From an uncultured Eubacteriales bacterium (lineage in GTDB: Bacteria > Bacillota > Clostridia > Lachnospirales > Lachnospiraceae): a stretch of DNA of 20,134 nucleotides. The stretch spans positions 1 through 20,134 of the forward strand of contig URND01000048.1 in the NCBI GenBank assembly GCA_900549105.1, given 5' to 3'. The notes beneath the pieces are model-generated. The model did no database searches. It was not told the DNA's origin and worked only from the letters and a program-made list of their open reading frames with translations. Below are positions 6,744 to 13,915 of this stretch, piece by piece. Each line of letters opens with the position of its first letter. The stretch's first letter is position 1. Both the position numbers and the translations under genes were made by a program.

Positions 6744-6772
6744 ATTATAACTACTATTCGTTAAATTGTCTA
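6744..6772 (-). promoter_or_regulatory. Sigma-A type promoter for the immunity array
   Basis: On the minus strand TAGACA (6767-6772) and TATAAT (6744-6749) are separated by 17 bp, one mismatch from the housekeeping consensus. It faces the remnant at 6601-6734 and the 233-aa gene, about 150 nt ahead of the latter. It lies downstream of the terminator at 6829-6873, so the array has transcription separate from rhs. Confidence 0.65.
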
Positions 6773-6828
6773 TCATTTTTATAAAGTCAACAACGAAAAA
6801 TATTTGCTAACGGCACTCCCATTACTCG

Positions 6829-6873
6829 CAAAAATAAAGAAACAGATGGGATTTTATGTATACCCCACCTGTT
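6829..6873 (-). terminator. Rho-independent terminator after the rhs unit
   Basis: On the minus strand a 10-bp stem (6864-6873 with 6841-6850, one G-U pair, 13-nt loop) is followed by a T-rich tract. It sits 27 nt beyond the stop of the broken gene behind rhs. Confidence 0.7.
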
Positions 6874-6899
6874 CCCTCACTGAATCCTAAAAAAATTTC

Positions 6900-7264
6900 T
6901 TATCTATAGAAAAATAAACCAATCATAAGATGTATTAAGTCAAAAATTATTACTATAACGTAAATTACAAAGAGCACCAGTCCAACAAGAGGTTTATCCT
7001 GCAAAAGTAAAATATAGACGTACTCATTACAAACAATATTGTATACACAAATGGTATGTATAACTGAAAACAACACCATTTTGGTATTTCTTGTTTTTTT
7101 AGGTGGAAAATCTTTCTGATTTTTCTATGTGGCATAATATATCTTTGGGGAAAGTATTTCTGATAGATACCAATCTCTTTAATTTTTTTCATGAAATTTG
7201 CACAAGCATATCATCTCATAAAAGAATATATTCCAAATACAAGAATTATTTTATTATATTCCAT
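6900..7264 (-). pseudogene. Broken 2-3 TM gene directly behind rhs (probable former cognate immunity gene)
   Basis: The reading frame starts at ATG 7264 (MEYNKIILVFGIYSFMR), 22 nt beyond the rhs stop. A TGA interrupts it at 7211-7213. The same frame then continues through MKKIKEIGIYQKY to a second hydrophobic segment (YIPFVYTILFVMSTSIFYFC). A change of frame at about 7005-7015 would join it to QDKPLVGLVLFVIYVIVIIF and LIHLMIGLFFYR, which ends at 6900. Three hydrophobic helices in series, spread over two frames and one stop, argue for a once intact gene of about 120 codons. Fragments from ATG 7192 (75 aa) or ATG 7079 (59 aa) could still be made. By position it should have been the immunity gene for the Rhs C-terminus. 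Confidence 0.6.
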
Positions 7265-7286
7265 AGTAGCTTTGCCTTATATTCTA

Positions 7287-10200
7287 CTATCCCTCTCTGA
7301 TCATCCAACTTTTAAATCTTGACCACATCATTGTTATTCCTCCAGAAATTCCACATCCAACTGAAAATTTAGCACTACTACTCCATGCAACAGTAGATAA
7401 TCTATTGCTTAACCAGCTCATCGTGGAACCTATCACTTTTGACGCATATTTTGTGCAATTTCTCCTTGACATTTCAATAACCGTTTTCTTTGCAACATTT
7501 ATGGAATTAGTTAATGCCTTATATTCATTAGCCCCTGCACCACCAATATACCCAGACACAGCACCTCCCACACTTGATATTATAGCTTCATCCAACTTTA
7601 TAGGATTATTATCACAATAAGCATACAAGTTCTTGTCTGTTAATGTCATCGGAGACACACCAACAAGACTGATGCTATCCGGGTTAATAAACCGGCACAG
7701 CTCCGGACTGTAATAACGGCTAATCACATAATAGAGCTTTGTCTCATTATCGTAGTAATATCCACGATAGCGGATTGGGTTATCCTGCCCAAGGGTTGAG
7801 GCCATGCTTCCAAAAACATTTCGGATATTGCCCCAGACATCATAGGAATACTCCACCACCCATGTTCCGGCGGTATCAATCAGTCCAATGATATCTCCCT
7901 GAAGGTTTTTCACATAGTAGTATTCAACATCATTATACAGGATGGAAACCGGATTGCCAACACTGTCATAGGAAAATCTCATATCCAGGCTGCCGGCCTT
8001 TTCACGGATTAAAAGGTTTCCGCTATAAAAATAAGTATGTTTTACACCGCCGACAGTTTTTGATGCTCTCTGTCCATTATGGTTATAGGTATAAGCTGCT
8101 GCTGTGCCGTCAGCCTTCGTCACTCCGCTGAGTCGGCGACCTTTTGTCCATGTGAAGGTCGTACCATCATAGGATAAAAGATTACCTACCCCATCATAGG
8201 TCAAAGCCTTTCCGCCGCAGGTCAGCATCTGGTCTTTCCATGTCGTATCATAGGTGAAATTCCTCTGACTCAGCACTTCTGTCGCCGGTTCAGCCTCCGT
8301 TGTATAACTATAGACTTTCTCCGAAGTCATATTGCCTCCGGCGTCGTAGCTATAAACCGTTGTATGCCCGGTATCATTGTCATCCACACGGATAAGCTGC
8401 CCGATGGCGTCATACTCAAAGGCCTGAGCTGTCCATGGGGTATGTATCTGACGGATATTTCCATCATCGTAATACAGATAGGATGTTAAACGGCCATTGT
8501 TGCTCACACTCTGAATCATAGCCGAGGAAGACCCGTTAGCTCCGTCCCGATAGCCATAGGTGACTGTAAACTGATTGTCTGTATTGAGCCGTTTAGTAAT
8601 GACCCGTCCCAGGGCATCGTATTCGGATGTCAGAGTCTTACCGCCCATAGTAGTTGTTTTTGTTTCATTATAGTCTGCATCGTACTCATAAGACATCTGT
8701 TTCGAAACCTGGTCATAGGTTGCACGCACGGTTTTAAGCGCGTCGTTTTCATCATACCCATACTGGACAGATGCTCCGGTTGAACTCTCCACTCGGGCCA
8801 ACTGATTGGAAATGCTATAGAAATAATGCTGCTTTTCATTATTTACTTTATCAGTTACCCCCGCCAGATTGCCGTCATGGTCATACAGATATTCATATTC
8901 TGTCACTACGGCGCCATCGCTCTTAACGGACTTTTCCCGAACAACACGGTCATATTTATCATATTCATAGCTTGTCCCCGTGTTATTGCCCAGAATGGAT
9001 TTTTCCAGTTGGGTTCCATTCATTTTGAAGGTGTTTGTCACCAATGTCCGGCTTCCGGCTTGAGCCTGAGTCAGATTTCCAAAGGAATCATAGCCGAATG
9101 TGTAATTCATTCCATTATGACTGATGGTTTTCAGTCGGTCGTTTTCATAAGTGTAGGTATTAGCGACTGTCACATCCGCACCATTTACGTTATTTGTCCG
9201 GCTCACAGAAGTCAGCCGTCCCATCAGGTCGTAGGCATAACTGGTCTTTTTACCGTTGACATCTGTCACCGATTTGAGATTACCGCTGGCCGTATCATAC
9301 TCATAGGCGGTCTCCTTGCCAAAACAATCCGTGTTTTTTGATACATAGTTGCCATCGCCTGTATAGGAAATGCCGGACTTAATATATTGATTTTCATTAT
9401 CCGGATGAACGATACGGACGGATGTCACATTGCCATGACTGTCATAAGCAAATTTATATTTTTTATTTGTAGCCGTTGTAGCTTCGGTAATATTATACTT
9501 ACTGTCATAAACATATTTAAAATTTGCACCCTTTGGCGTTGTCACCTTTGTGATATTATTTTTCTCATCATAGGCAAACGTTGTTTTTTTATTTCTCGCA
9601 TCCGTGCAGGAAATTACATTGCCCTTGTCATCATAAGTGAAACTCGGCCAATATTCATCCCGGTACACCGACAGTCCGTCAAAGTAGACTTTATTCGCAT
9701 TGTTTTTTAACAGATAACTTGCCTTGACAGAGGTATAATCTTTCTTTGCAACAACAACTTTATTTACATACTGCCACTGATTCGAATCGCTGGCAAAATT
9801 CCCTGTAAATGCCTCTTTACTTCCATCCGCATAGGTAAATTCCAGTTCAACGCCAAAGGCCCGGTTATCATTTTTAGGAAGCGGGTTTCCACAGCCCCAT
9901 CCGCTGATAACATAAGAATCATTTGCCTTTCCTGAGACAGGAATGGTCTGGCTTAATCGTTTTTCCGCCGTCGGATTTCCAATCATACGCATGACTTTTG
10001 AATTGAAAGCACTTGTATTCTGCGGAATACTTTCCGTATTCACCGGCCCGTTTCCATTACCGCTGGATGTTGTTTCCGTAATATATTCTGCCGCCACATA
10101 ACCGGTATATTCCGTACCGTTTATAAGTACTGAAATCTGAAACCACTGCATACCGTCGCCGGAGGCATTCGCCAAAATCGTAACGCCTGTGCCATAAGTC

Positions 10201-10661
10201 AACTGGGCAATAGCTGTATAACCGGTTCCCGGGCCGGTACGTACATTCAAAACATCCGCATTGACTGTACCGCTCAAAATATTGTTTTGCTCTTCTCCGG
10301 AAGTATCTCCTGCAATATCCCCAATATCAAGCAGCTTATCTCTGTCTTCAAGCGTATCGGAGCGGACGAACTTATACAAATCATATGTAAAATCATTGTT
10401 TTCAACCAGATTTCGACGATTTCCGACCTGTCCCTCTTCCACCTGAAGACAGTCAATATAGCTTGTCCCCCGGAAATGAAGCTGCAGCACATAGAAAATA
10501 ACATCTGCGGACGCTGCATTTGCCGGCAATGTAAAGGTCACATCACTGACAATGGCGGCCCATTCTGACGGTACAGAATATACCGAAGAAGAACTGGAAG
10601 AAATCCGCCAGTTTGCAGAATTTGTTAAAAAAAGAAAATCGAAGTCGTGACTTTCGTACAC
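7287..10661 (-). CDS. Rhs/YD-repeat protein, truncated at the 5' end
   Basis: Open frame of 1124 codons. From the N-terminus: the tail of a galactose-binding-like module (about 38-75), a bacterial SH3 domain (129-197, VLNVRTGPGTGYTAIAQL), a second beta module (about 205-335), many YD repeats (about 340-900), the Rhs core (about 920-1018, RYRGYYYDNETKLYYVISRYY, FINPDS, NLYAYCDNNP) and a 104-residue variable C-terminus. Family members are usually 1500-2500 aa and secreted. Here no signal or N-terminal part exists, the only start is GTG at 10661 without a ribosome site, and the first ~30 codons read antisense through a repressor gene fragment. The gene is therefore probably a silent, 5'-deleted cassette. 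The C-terminus (GGAVSGYIGGAG, then KYASKVIGSTMSWLSNRL) matches no toxin I recognise, and the linker normally found after the core is missing. Confidence 0.9.
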   Translation of the reverse strand: MYESHDFDFLFLTNSANWRISSSSSSVYSVPSEWAAIVSDVTFTLPANAASADVIFYVLQLHFRGTSYIDCLQVEEGQVGNRRNLVENNDFTYDLYKFVRSDTLEDRDKLLDIGDIAGDTSGEEQNNILSGTVNADVLNVRTGPGTGYTAIAQLTYGTGVTILANASGDGMQWFQISVLINGTEYTGYVAAEYITETTSSGNGNGPVNTESIPQNTSAFNSKVMRMIGNPTAEKRLSQTIPVSGKANDSYVISGWGCGNPLPKNDNRAFGVELEFTYADGSKEAFTGNFASDSNQWQYVNKVVVAKKDYTSVKASYLLKNNANKVYFDGLSVYRDEYWPSFTYDDKGNVISCTDARNKKTTFAYDEKNNITKVTTPKGANFKYVYDSKYNITEATTATNKKYKFAYDSHGNVTSVRIVHPDNENQYIKSGISYTGDGNYVSKNTDCFGKETAYEYDTASGNLKSVTDVNGKKTSYAYDLMGRLTSVSRTNNVNGADVTVANTYTYENDRLKTISHNGMNYTFGYDSFGNLTQAQAGSRTLVTNTFKMNGTQLEKSILGNNTGTSYEYDKYDRVVREKSVKSDGAVVTEYEYLYDHDGNLAGVTDKVNNEKQHYFYSISNQLARVESSTGASVQYGYDENDALKTVRATYDQVSKQMSYEYDADYNETKTTTMGGKTLTSEYDALGRVITKRLNTDNQFTVTYGYRDGANGSSSAMIQSVSNNGRLTSYLYYDDGNIRQIHTPWTAQAFEYDAIGQLIRVDDNDTGHTTVYSYDAGGNMTSEKVYSYTTEAEPATEVLSQRNFTYDTTWKDQMLTCGGKALTYDGVGNLLSYDGTTFTWTKGRRLSGVTKADGTAAAYTYNHNGQRASKTVGGVKHTYFYSGNLLIREKAGSLDMRFSYDSVGNPVSILYNDVEYYYVKNLQGDIIGLIDTAGTWVVEYSYDVWGNIRNVFGSMASTLGQDNPIRYRGYYYDNETKLYYVISRYYSPELCRFINPDSISLVGVSPMTLTDKNLYAYCDNNPIKLDEAIISSVGGAVSGYIGGAGANEYKALTNSINVAKKTVIEMSRRNCTKYASKVIGSTMSWLSNRLSTVAWSSSAKFSVGCGISGGITMMWSRFKSWMIREG
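10552..10650 (+). pseudogene. C-terminal end of an XRE-type repressor, cut by the Rhs junction
   Basis: Plus-strand codons read GTEYTEEELEEIRQFAEFVK followed by KRKSKS and a stop. This is the typical end of phage- or ICE-type HTH repressors. The recognisable part begins at about 10570, exactly where meaningful Rhs sequence on the other strand begins. An ImmA-like gene follows 47 nt downstream, the usual partner of such repressors. The DNA-binding part is absent from the window. Confidence 0.65.
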
Positions 10662-10667
10662 GACTTC
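10639..10667. other. 10-bp perfect inverted repeat between repressor remnant and ImmA-like gene
   Basis: CGAAGTCGTG (10639-10648) is repeated inverted as CACGACTTCG (10658-10667) around a 9-bp centre. It overlaps the repressor stop codon and is followed by TTATATACT, not by a T-run. It could be an operator, an RNA hairpin that tunes the downstream gene, or a weak terminator. Confidence 0.6.
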
Positions 10668-10697
10668 GTTATATACTCGGCATAGGAGGTGCTGCTT

Positions 10698-11168
10698 ATG
10701 AACAAACTTGAATGTCTGGAAGATGAAGCTTTTGAAGCTGGAATTGATGTTGTCAGTTACAACTTTAACAGTGAAAATATTAAAGGCCTCTATGTTGACG
10801 GAGTAATTGCTCTGAATCAGCAGTTAGAAACGACAAATGAGAAAACCTGTATTTTAGCCGAAGAATTGGGACACCATGAAACTTCTTTCGGAAATATCCT
10901 GGACCAGTCTTCAACAGCAAACCGAAAACAGGAATATAAAGCCCGAATCTGGGCCTATAAAAAGATTATTTCCCCGGAAGACTTGTATTCGGCCTTTAAA
11001 GCCGGTTGCCGGAATCGCTATGAGATAGCTGAACATATCGGTGTTACTGAAGAATTTCTGGAAGAAGCTCTGGCCTATTTCAGAAACCGATATCCGGAAG
11101 GTCTGAGAAAAAATTCTTATATAATTCACTTTATTCCAAACCTTCAGATTCTTATGTTTTTTGATTAA
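10698..11168 (+). CDS. ImmA/IrrE-like metallopeptidase of a mobile element
   Basis: Predicted 156-aa protein, start fixed by AGGAGG (10684-10689) eight bases ahead of ATG. The metal-binding core is ILAEELGHHETS (residues 52-63), the E-E-L-G-H-H variant of HExxH seen in phage and ICE proteins of Firmicutes. It is followed by TANRKQEYKARIWAYKKI and a helix-turn-helix-like CRNRYEIAEHIGVTEEFLEEAL. In characterised elements such as ICEBs1, ImmA cleaves the XRE repressor to switch the element on. Here the repressor gene upstream survives only as its last codons, so the protein has lost its natural target. No separate promoter is obvious. Length is normal for this group. Confidence 0.85.
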   Translation: MNKLECLEDEAFEAGIDVVSYNFNSENIKGLYVDGVIALNQQLETTNEKTCILAEELGHHETSFGNILDQSSTANRKQEYKARIWAYKKIISPEDLYSAFKAGCRNRYEIAEHIGVTEEFLEEALAYFRNRYPEGLRKNSYIIHFIPNLQILMFFD

Positions 11169-11189
11169 AAATGAAATTTCTGTTAATTA

Positions 11190-11219
11190 TTCGTGCAAAG
11201 TATTGTGTTTTTCGTGCAA
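11190..11219 (+). promoter_or_regulatory. Direct repeat, candidate operator of the dinJ-yafQ pair
   Basis: TTCGTGCAA occurs at 11190-11198 and 11211-11219. The starts are 21 bp apart, two helical turns. The second copy lies inside the promoter spacer. RelB/DinJ-family antitoxins repress their own promoters, so a binding site here is plausible. Confidence 0.5.
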
Positions 11220-11231
11220 TCAGCATATACT
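11203..11231 (+). promoter_or_regulatory. Promoter of the dinJ-yafQ pair
   Basis: TTGTGT (11203-11208) and TATACT (11226-11231) with a 17-bp spacer, 30 bp upstream of the dinJ start codon. Confidence 0.6.
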
Positions 11232-11261
11232 ATAACTACCAGCAAGAAGGGAGATGATTGT

Positions 11262-11540
11262 ATGGCTGGCTCTACCACAAACATCAGCATCCGCATGGAT
11301 TCGGATTTGAAAGCACAGGCCGACGCCCTGTTTGGGGAACTCGGCATGAACCTATCTACAGCATTCAACATTTTTGTCCGCCAGTCGCTCCGCGAGGGCG
11401 GGATTCCCTTTAACATTTCTCTGAATCAGCCCAACAAGGAAACTATTGCCGCCATGTTGGAAGCGGAAAGGATTGCAAAAGACCCATCTGTGAAAGGTTA
11501 TACCGATTTGGATGAGCTGTTTGCAGACCTGAAAGCATGA
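11262..11540 (+). CDS. dinJ: Antitoxin, RelB/DinJ family
   Basis: Predicted 92-aa protein. The N-terminal part (STTNISIRMDSDLKAQADAL, then GELGMNLSTAFNIFVRQSLR) is a ribbon-helix-helix DNA-binding domain. The C-terminal half should wrap the toxin. ATG at 11262 is preferred over further upstream starts because it has AGAAGGGAG before it and lies behind the promoter. It overlaps the toxin gene by 4 nt (ATGA), giving coupled translation. The antitoxin should neutralise YafQ and, with it, repress the promoter. The GC content of this pair is visibly higher than that of both flanks, which suggests independent acquisition. Confidence 0.93.
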   Translation: MAGSTTNISIRMDSDLKAQADALFGELGMNLSTAFNIFVRQSLREGGIPFNISLNQPNKETIAAMLEAERIAKDPSVKGYTDLDELFADLKA

Positions 11541-11827
11541 GGAAAACCAAGTACACTGTTAAGCCCACCACGCAGTTCAAAAAGGACTACAAGCTGGCAA
11601 TAAAGCGAGGACTGAAAATTAATCTGTTGGAAGATGTGATCGCCGCCCTTGCAATGGGGGAACCGCTGCCGGAAAAGAACAAAGACCACGCCCTCACCGG
11701 GAATTGGGCAGGACACCGCGAGTGCCATATTCTCCCGGATTGGCTGCTGGTCTACCGCATTGAGGACGATGTACTGGTACTGACACTGGCCCGCACCGGG
11801 ACGCACAGCGATTTATTTGGAAAATGA
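11537..11827 (+). CDS. yafQ: Toxin, YafQ family mRNA endonuclease
   Basis: Predicted 96-aa protein of the RelE/ParE superfamily. Residues corresponding to those important in E. coli YafQ are present: H51 (KDHALTGNW), H64, D68 and W69 (CHILPDWLLVYRI), R86 and H90 (ARTGTHSDLF), and F94. YafQ toxins cleave mRNA on the ribosome. Full length with all key residues, so likely active and held in check by the DinJ protein encoded just upstream. The start overlaps the antitoxin stop. Terminator sequence follows within 4 nt of the stop codon. Confidence 0.95.
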   Translation: MRKTKYTVKPTTQFKKDYKLAIKRGLKINLLEDVIAALAMGEPLPEKNKDHALTGNWAGHRECHILPDWLLVYRIEDDVLVLTLARTGTHSDLFGK

Positions 11828-11830
11828 AAA

Positions 11831-11873
11831 GCACAGGCCGCCGCATGGAAGAAATCCTGTGCGGCCAGTTTTT
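11831..11873. terminator. Bidirectional terminator between yafQ and the transporter operon
   Basis: GCACAGG (11831-11837) pairs with CCTGTGC (11856-11862). T-rich sequence follows on the plus strand (11869-11873), and A-rich sequence precedes the stem, giving T-rich sequence on the minus strand. It stands between convergent genes and could serve both. Confidence 0.55.
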
Positions 11874-11929
11874 CCGCTTCATTCGGCGTTTCCCGAAACC
11901 GGCAAGACTATTTTCCTATAATATATTTT

Positions 11930-12910
11930 TTATTTTACACTTACCCCCAGGGGGAAGTGGCATGCTACCATATGGTCTTTACCCACAGTTCTAAACTCCG
12001 GCTGTTGGGTTTTACATATATCCTGACAATATCTGCATCTCGGATGGAACTTACAGCCGCTCGGCGGTGCAGAAGGGTTGGGTACATCACCATTTAAAAC
12101 AATCTTTTCTTTTCTCTTTTCTTCATCTATCTGAGGGATTGCAGAAAGCAAAGCCTCCGTATAAGGGTGCAGACTGTTATTATAAAGTTCATCTACCGGC
12201 GCCAGTTCCACTAAATTTCCAAGATACATAACTCCAACGCGATCTGAAATATAATTAACAACACTCAGATTATGCGAAATAAAAAGATAGGATAATTCAT
12301 ATTTTCTTTGAAGTTCTTTTAAAAGATTTAAAATTTGCGATTGAGTGGAAACGTCCAGGGCGGAAACCGCTTCATCGCAGACAATAAATTTCGGATTCAA
12401 GGCCAGGGAGCGGGCAATACTGATTCTCTGCCTCTGTCCGCCTGAAAATTCATGAGGCCACCGCTCCATATATTCTTTGCCCAAGCCCACATCATAAAGA
12501 AGCTGTTCCACCCTCTGTCTGCGTTCCTGAGCAGATTTCACACCATGGGCGATCATAGGTTCCTCAATAATTTCTCTTACTCGAAATCTCGGGTTTAAAG
12601 ACCCATAGGGGTCCTGAAAAATAATCTGCATATCCTTCTTAAGTTCTCTGAGCTGTTCTTTATTCAGAGCTCCGATTTCCCTTCCTTCAAACCGGATACA
12701 GCCGTCGGTTTTCTGCAGCAAACCAATCAGACATCTTCCCATGGTGCTTTTCCCGCAGCCGGACTCGCCGACAATTCCAAGCGTCTCGCCTTTGAAAAGC
12801 TCAAAATTGATATCATCTACGGCTTTTACCGTTTTAACAACTTTTTTCATTATCCCTTTTCGGACAGGAAAATATTTCTTTAAATGTTTTACTTCTAATA
12901 AAATTTCCAT
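11930..12910 (-). CDS. ABC transporter ATPase, DppF/OppF type
   Basis: Predicted 326-aa cytosolic ATPase of a peptide/nickel-type importer. Walker A GESGCGKS (residues 48-55), Q-loop at IIFQDPYGSLNP, signature FSGGQRQR (155-162), Walker B FIVCDE (175-180), and the C-terminal oligopeptide-transporter extension with Cys cluster CKFHPRCRYCQDICKTQ. Full length. Its ATG follows the stop of the preceding DppD-type gene after two bases, with AGGGGGG as ribosome site. It is the last gene of the operon and should pair with the DppD-type ATPase under the DppB/DppC permeases. The substrate cannot be read from the ATPase; the enzymes of the operon suggest an amino-sugar acid or a conjugate. Confidence 0.93.
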   Translation of the reverse strand: MEILLEVKHLKKYFPVRKGIMKKVVKTVKAVDDINFELFKGETLGIVGESGCGKSTMGRCLIGLLQKTDGCIRFEGREIGALNKEQLRELKKDMQIIFQDPYGSLNPRFRVREIIEEPMIAHGVKSAQERRQRVEQLLYDVGLGKEYMERWPHEFSGGQRQRISIARSLALNPKFIVCDEAVSALDVSTQSQILNLLKELQRKYELSYLFISHNLSVVNYISDRVGVMYLGNLVELAPVDELYNNSLHPYTEALLSAIPQIDEEKRKEKIVLNGDVPNPSAPPSGCKFHPRCRYCQDICKTQQPEFRTVGKDHMVACHFPLGVSVK

Positions 12911-12912
12911 CC

Positions 12913-13902
12913 TTATTCCCCCCTGGCATTTTCATAAAGCCAGCATTTTACTGTCCGCCCGCCATCCAGTGTAATTGCAGGAGGCATTTCTGTTTTGCAT
13001 CGTTCCCGGCATTCCCCGCACCGATTGCTGAATCGGCAGCCCGGGCCGTGTTCGCCGGGAGTAATCACCGTTCCGGGGATAGAATACAATTTCTCCCCTT
13101 TTTCTCCAATTTTCGGTATTGATTTCAGCAATGCTTTTGTATATGGATGCAATGGCTTTTTGAAAATTTCACTCGATGCGCCTGTCTCAACCACATTTCC
13201 TGCATACATTACAATAACTCTGCTGCACAATTCGGATACAACTCCCATATCGTGGGTAACTACAATGGTGCTCATATCTCCACTCTTGCAAAGTTCCTGC
13301 ATTAAGCGCAGTATCTGGGCCTGAATGGTTACGTCCAATGCTGTCGTTGGCTCGTCTGCAATTAATAACTTCGGATGGCACGACAGGCAAATGGCAATCA
13401 TAACTCTCTGCCTCATTCCGCCGGATAATTCATAGGGATACTGTTTCAGGCGTTCCTTTGGCATAGAAATACCTACTTTCTCCAGCATCTCTGCCGCATA
13501 TTCCAACGCTTCTTTTTTACTATATTTCAAATGCCTGCAGATACACTCCGCCATCTGCTCCCCGATAGTATATACCGGGTTCAATGCTGTCATCGGTTCC
13601 TGAAAAATCATGGCAATTTCTTTTCCCCTAAGCGCGGTATACTCTTTTTTTGACAATTGGGTCAATTCTTTACCGTCAAACAGAATAGAACCCTGATCAA
13701 TCTGACCCGGCTTTTTCACCATGCCCATGATTGCACGGGAAGTAACACTTTTTCCGCAGCCGGATTCTCCAACAATACCTATAATTTCAGCTTTATTTAA
13801 TGAGAAACTTACGTTTTCCACTACCGCCGCACGGCCATTATCTGCCGGATAACTCACTCGCAAATCTTTTACTGCAAGTAGTTTTTCATTCAATATTAAC
13901 AC
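12913..13902 (-). CDS. ABC transporter ATPase, DppD/OppD type
   Basis: Predicted 329-aa ATPase. Walker A GESGCGKS (residues 45-52), Q-loop IFQEPMTALNPV, signature LSGGMRQR (159-166), Walker B LLIADEP (179-185), and a C-terminal Cys cluster CRFSNRCGECRERC as in the peptide-transporter branch. GTG start (MLILNEKLL) with AAGGCAG close upstream. Thirteen bases separate it from the kinase gene. It acts with the DppF-type ATPase encoded next. The two ATPase genes are separated from the permease genes by four enzyme genes, showing that enzymes and transporter form one functional unit. Confidence 0.93.
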   Translation of the reverse strand: MLILNEKLLAVKDLRVSYPADNGRAAVVENVSFSLNKAEIIGIVGESGCGKSVTSRAIMGMVKKPGQIDQGSILFDGKELTQLSKKEYTALRGKEIAMIFQEPMTALNPVYTIGEQMAECICRHLKYSKKEALEYAAEMLEKVGISMPKERLKQYPYELSGGMRQRVMIAICLSCHPKLLIADEPTTALDVTIQAQILRLMQELCKSGDMSTIVVTHDMGVVSELCSRVIVMYAGNVVETGASSEIFKKPLHPYTKALLKSIPKIGEKGEKLYSIPGTVITPGEHGPGCRFSNRCGECRERCKTEMPPAITLDGGRTVKCWLYENARGE

Positions 13903-13915
13903 CTGCCTTTTTTGT

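Noticed and set aside
8826..9341. Long plus-strand open frame (171 codons) opposite rhs
   Set aside because: Antisense shadow of the YD repeats, low coding character, no start signals.
7440..10060. Repetitive DNA considered as tandem repeat or CRISPR-like array
   Set aside because: The periodicity is at protein level (YD repeats) with diverged DNA; no constant repeats with unique spacers.
11874..11929. Small GTTTC/GAAAC hairpin as a second terminator of the transporter operon
   Set aside because: The stem is only about five pairs with mismatched flanks; the stem at 11831-11873 is the better candidate.
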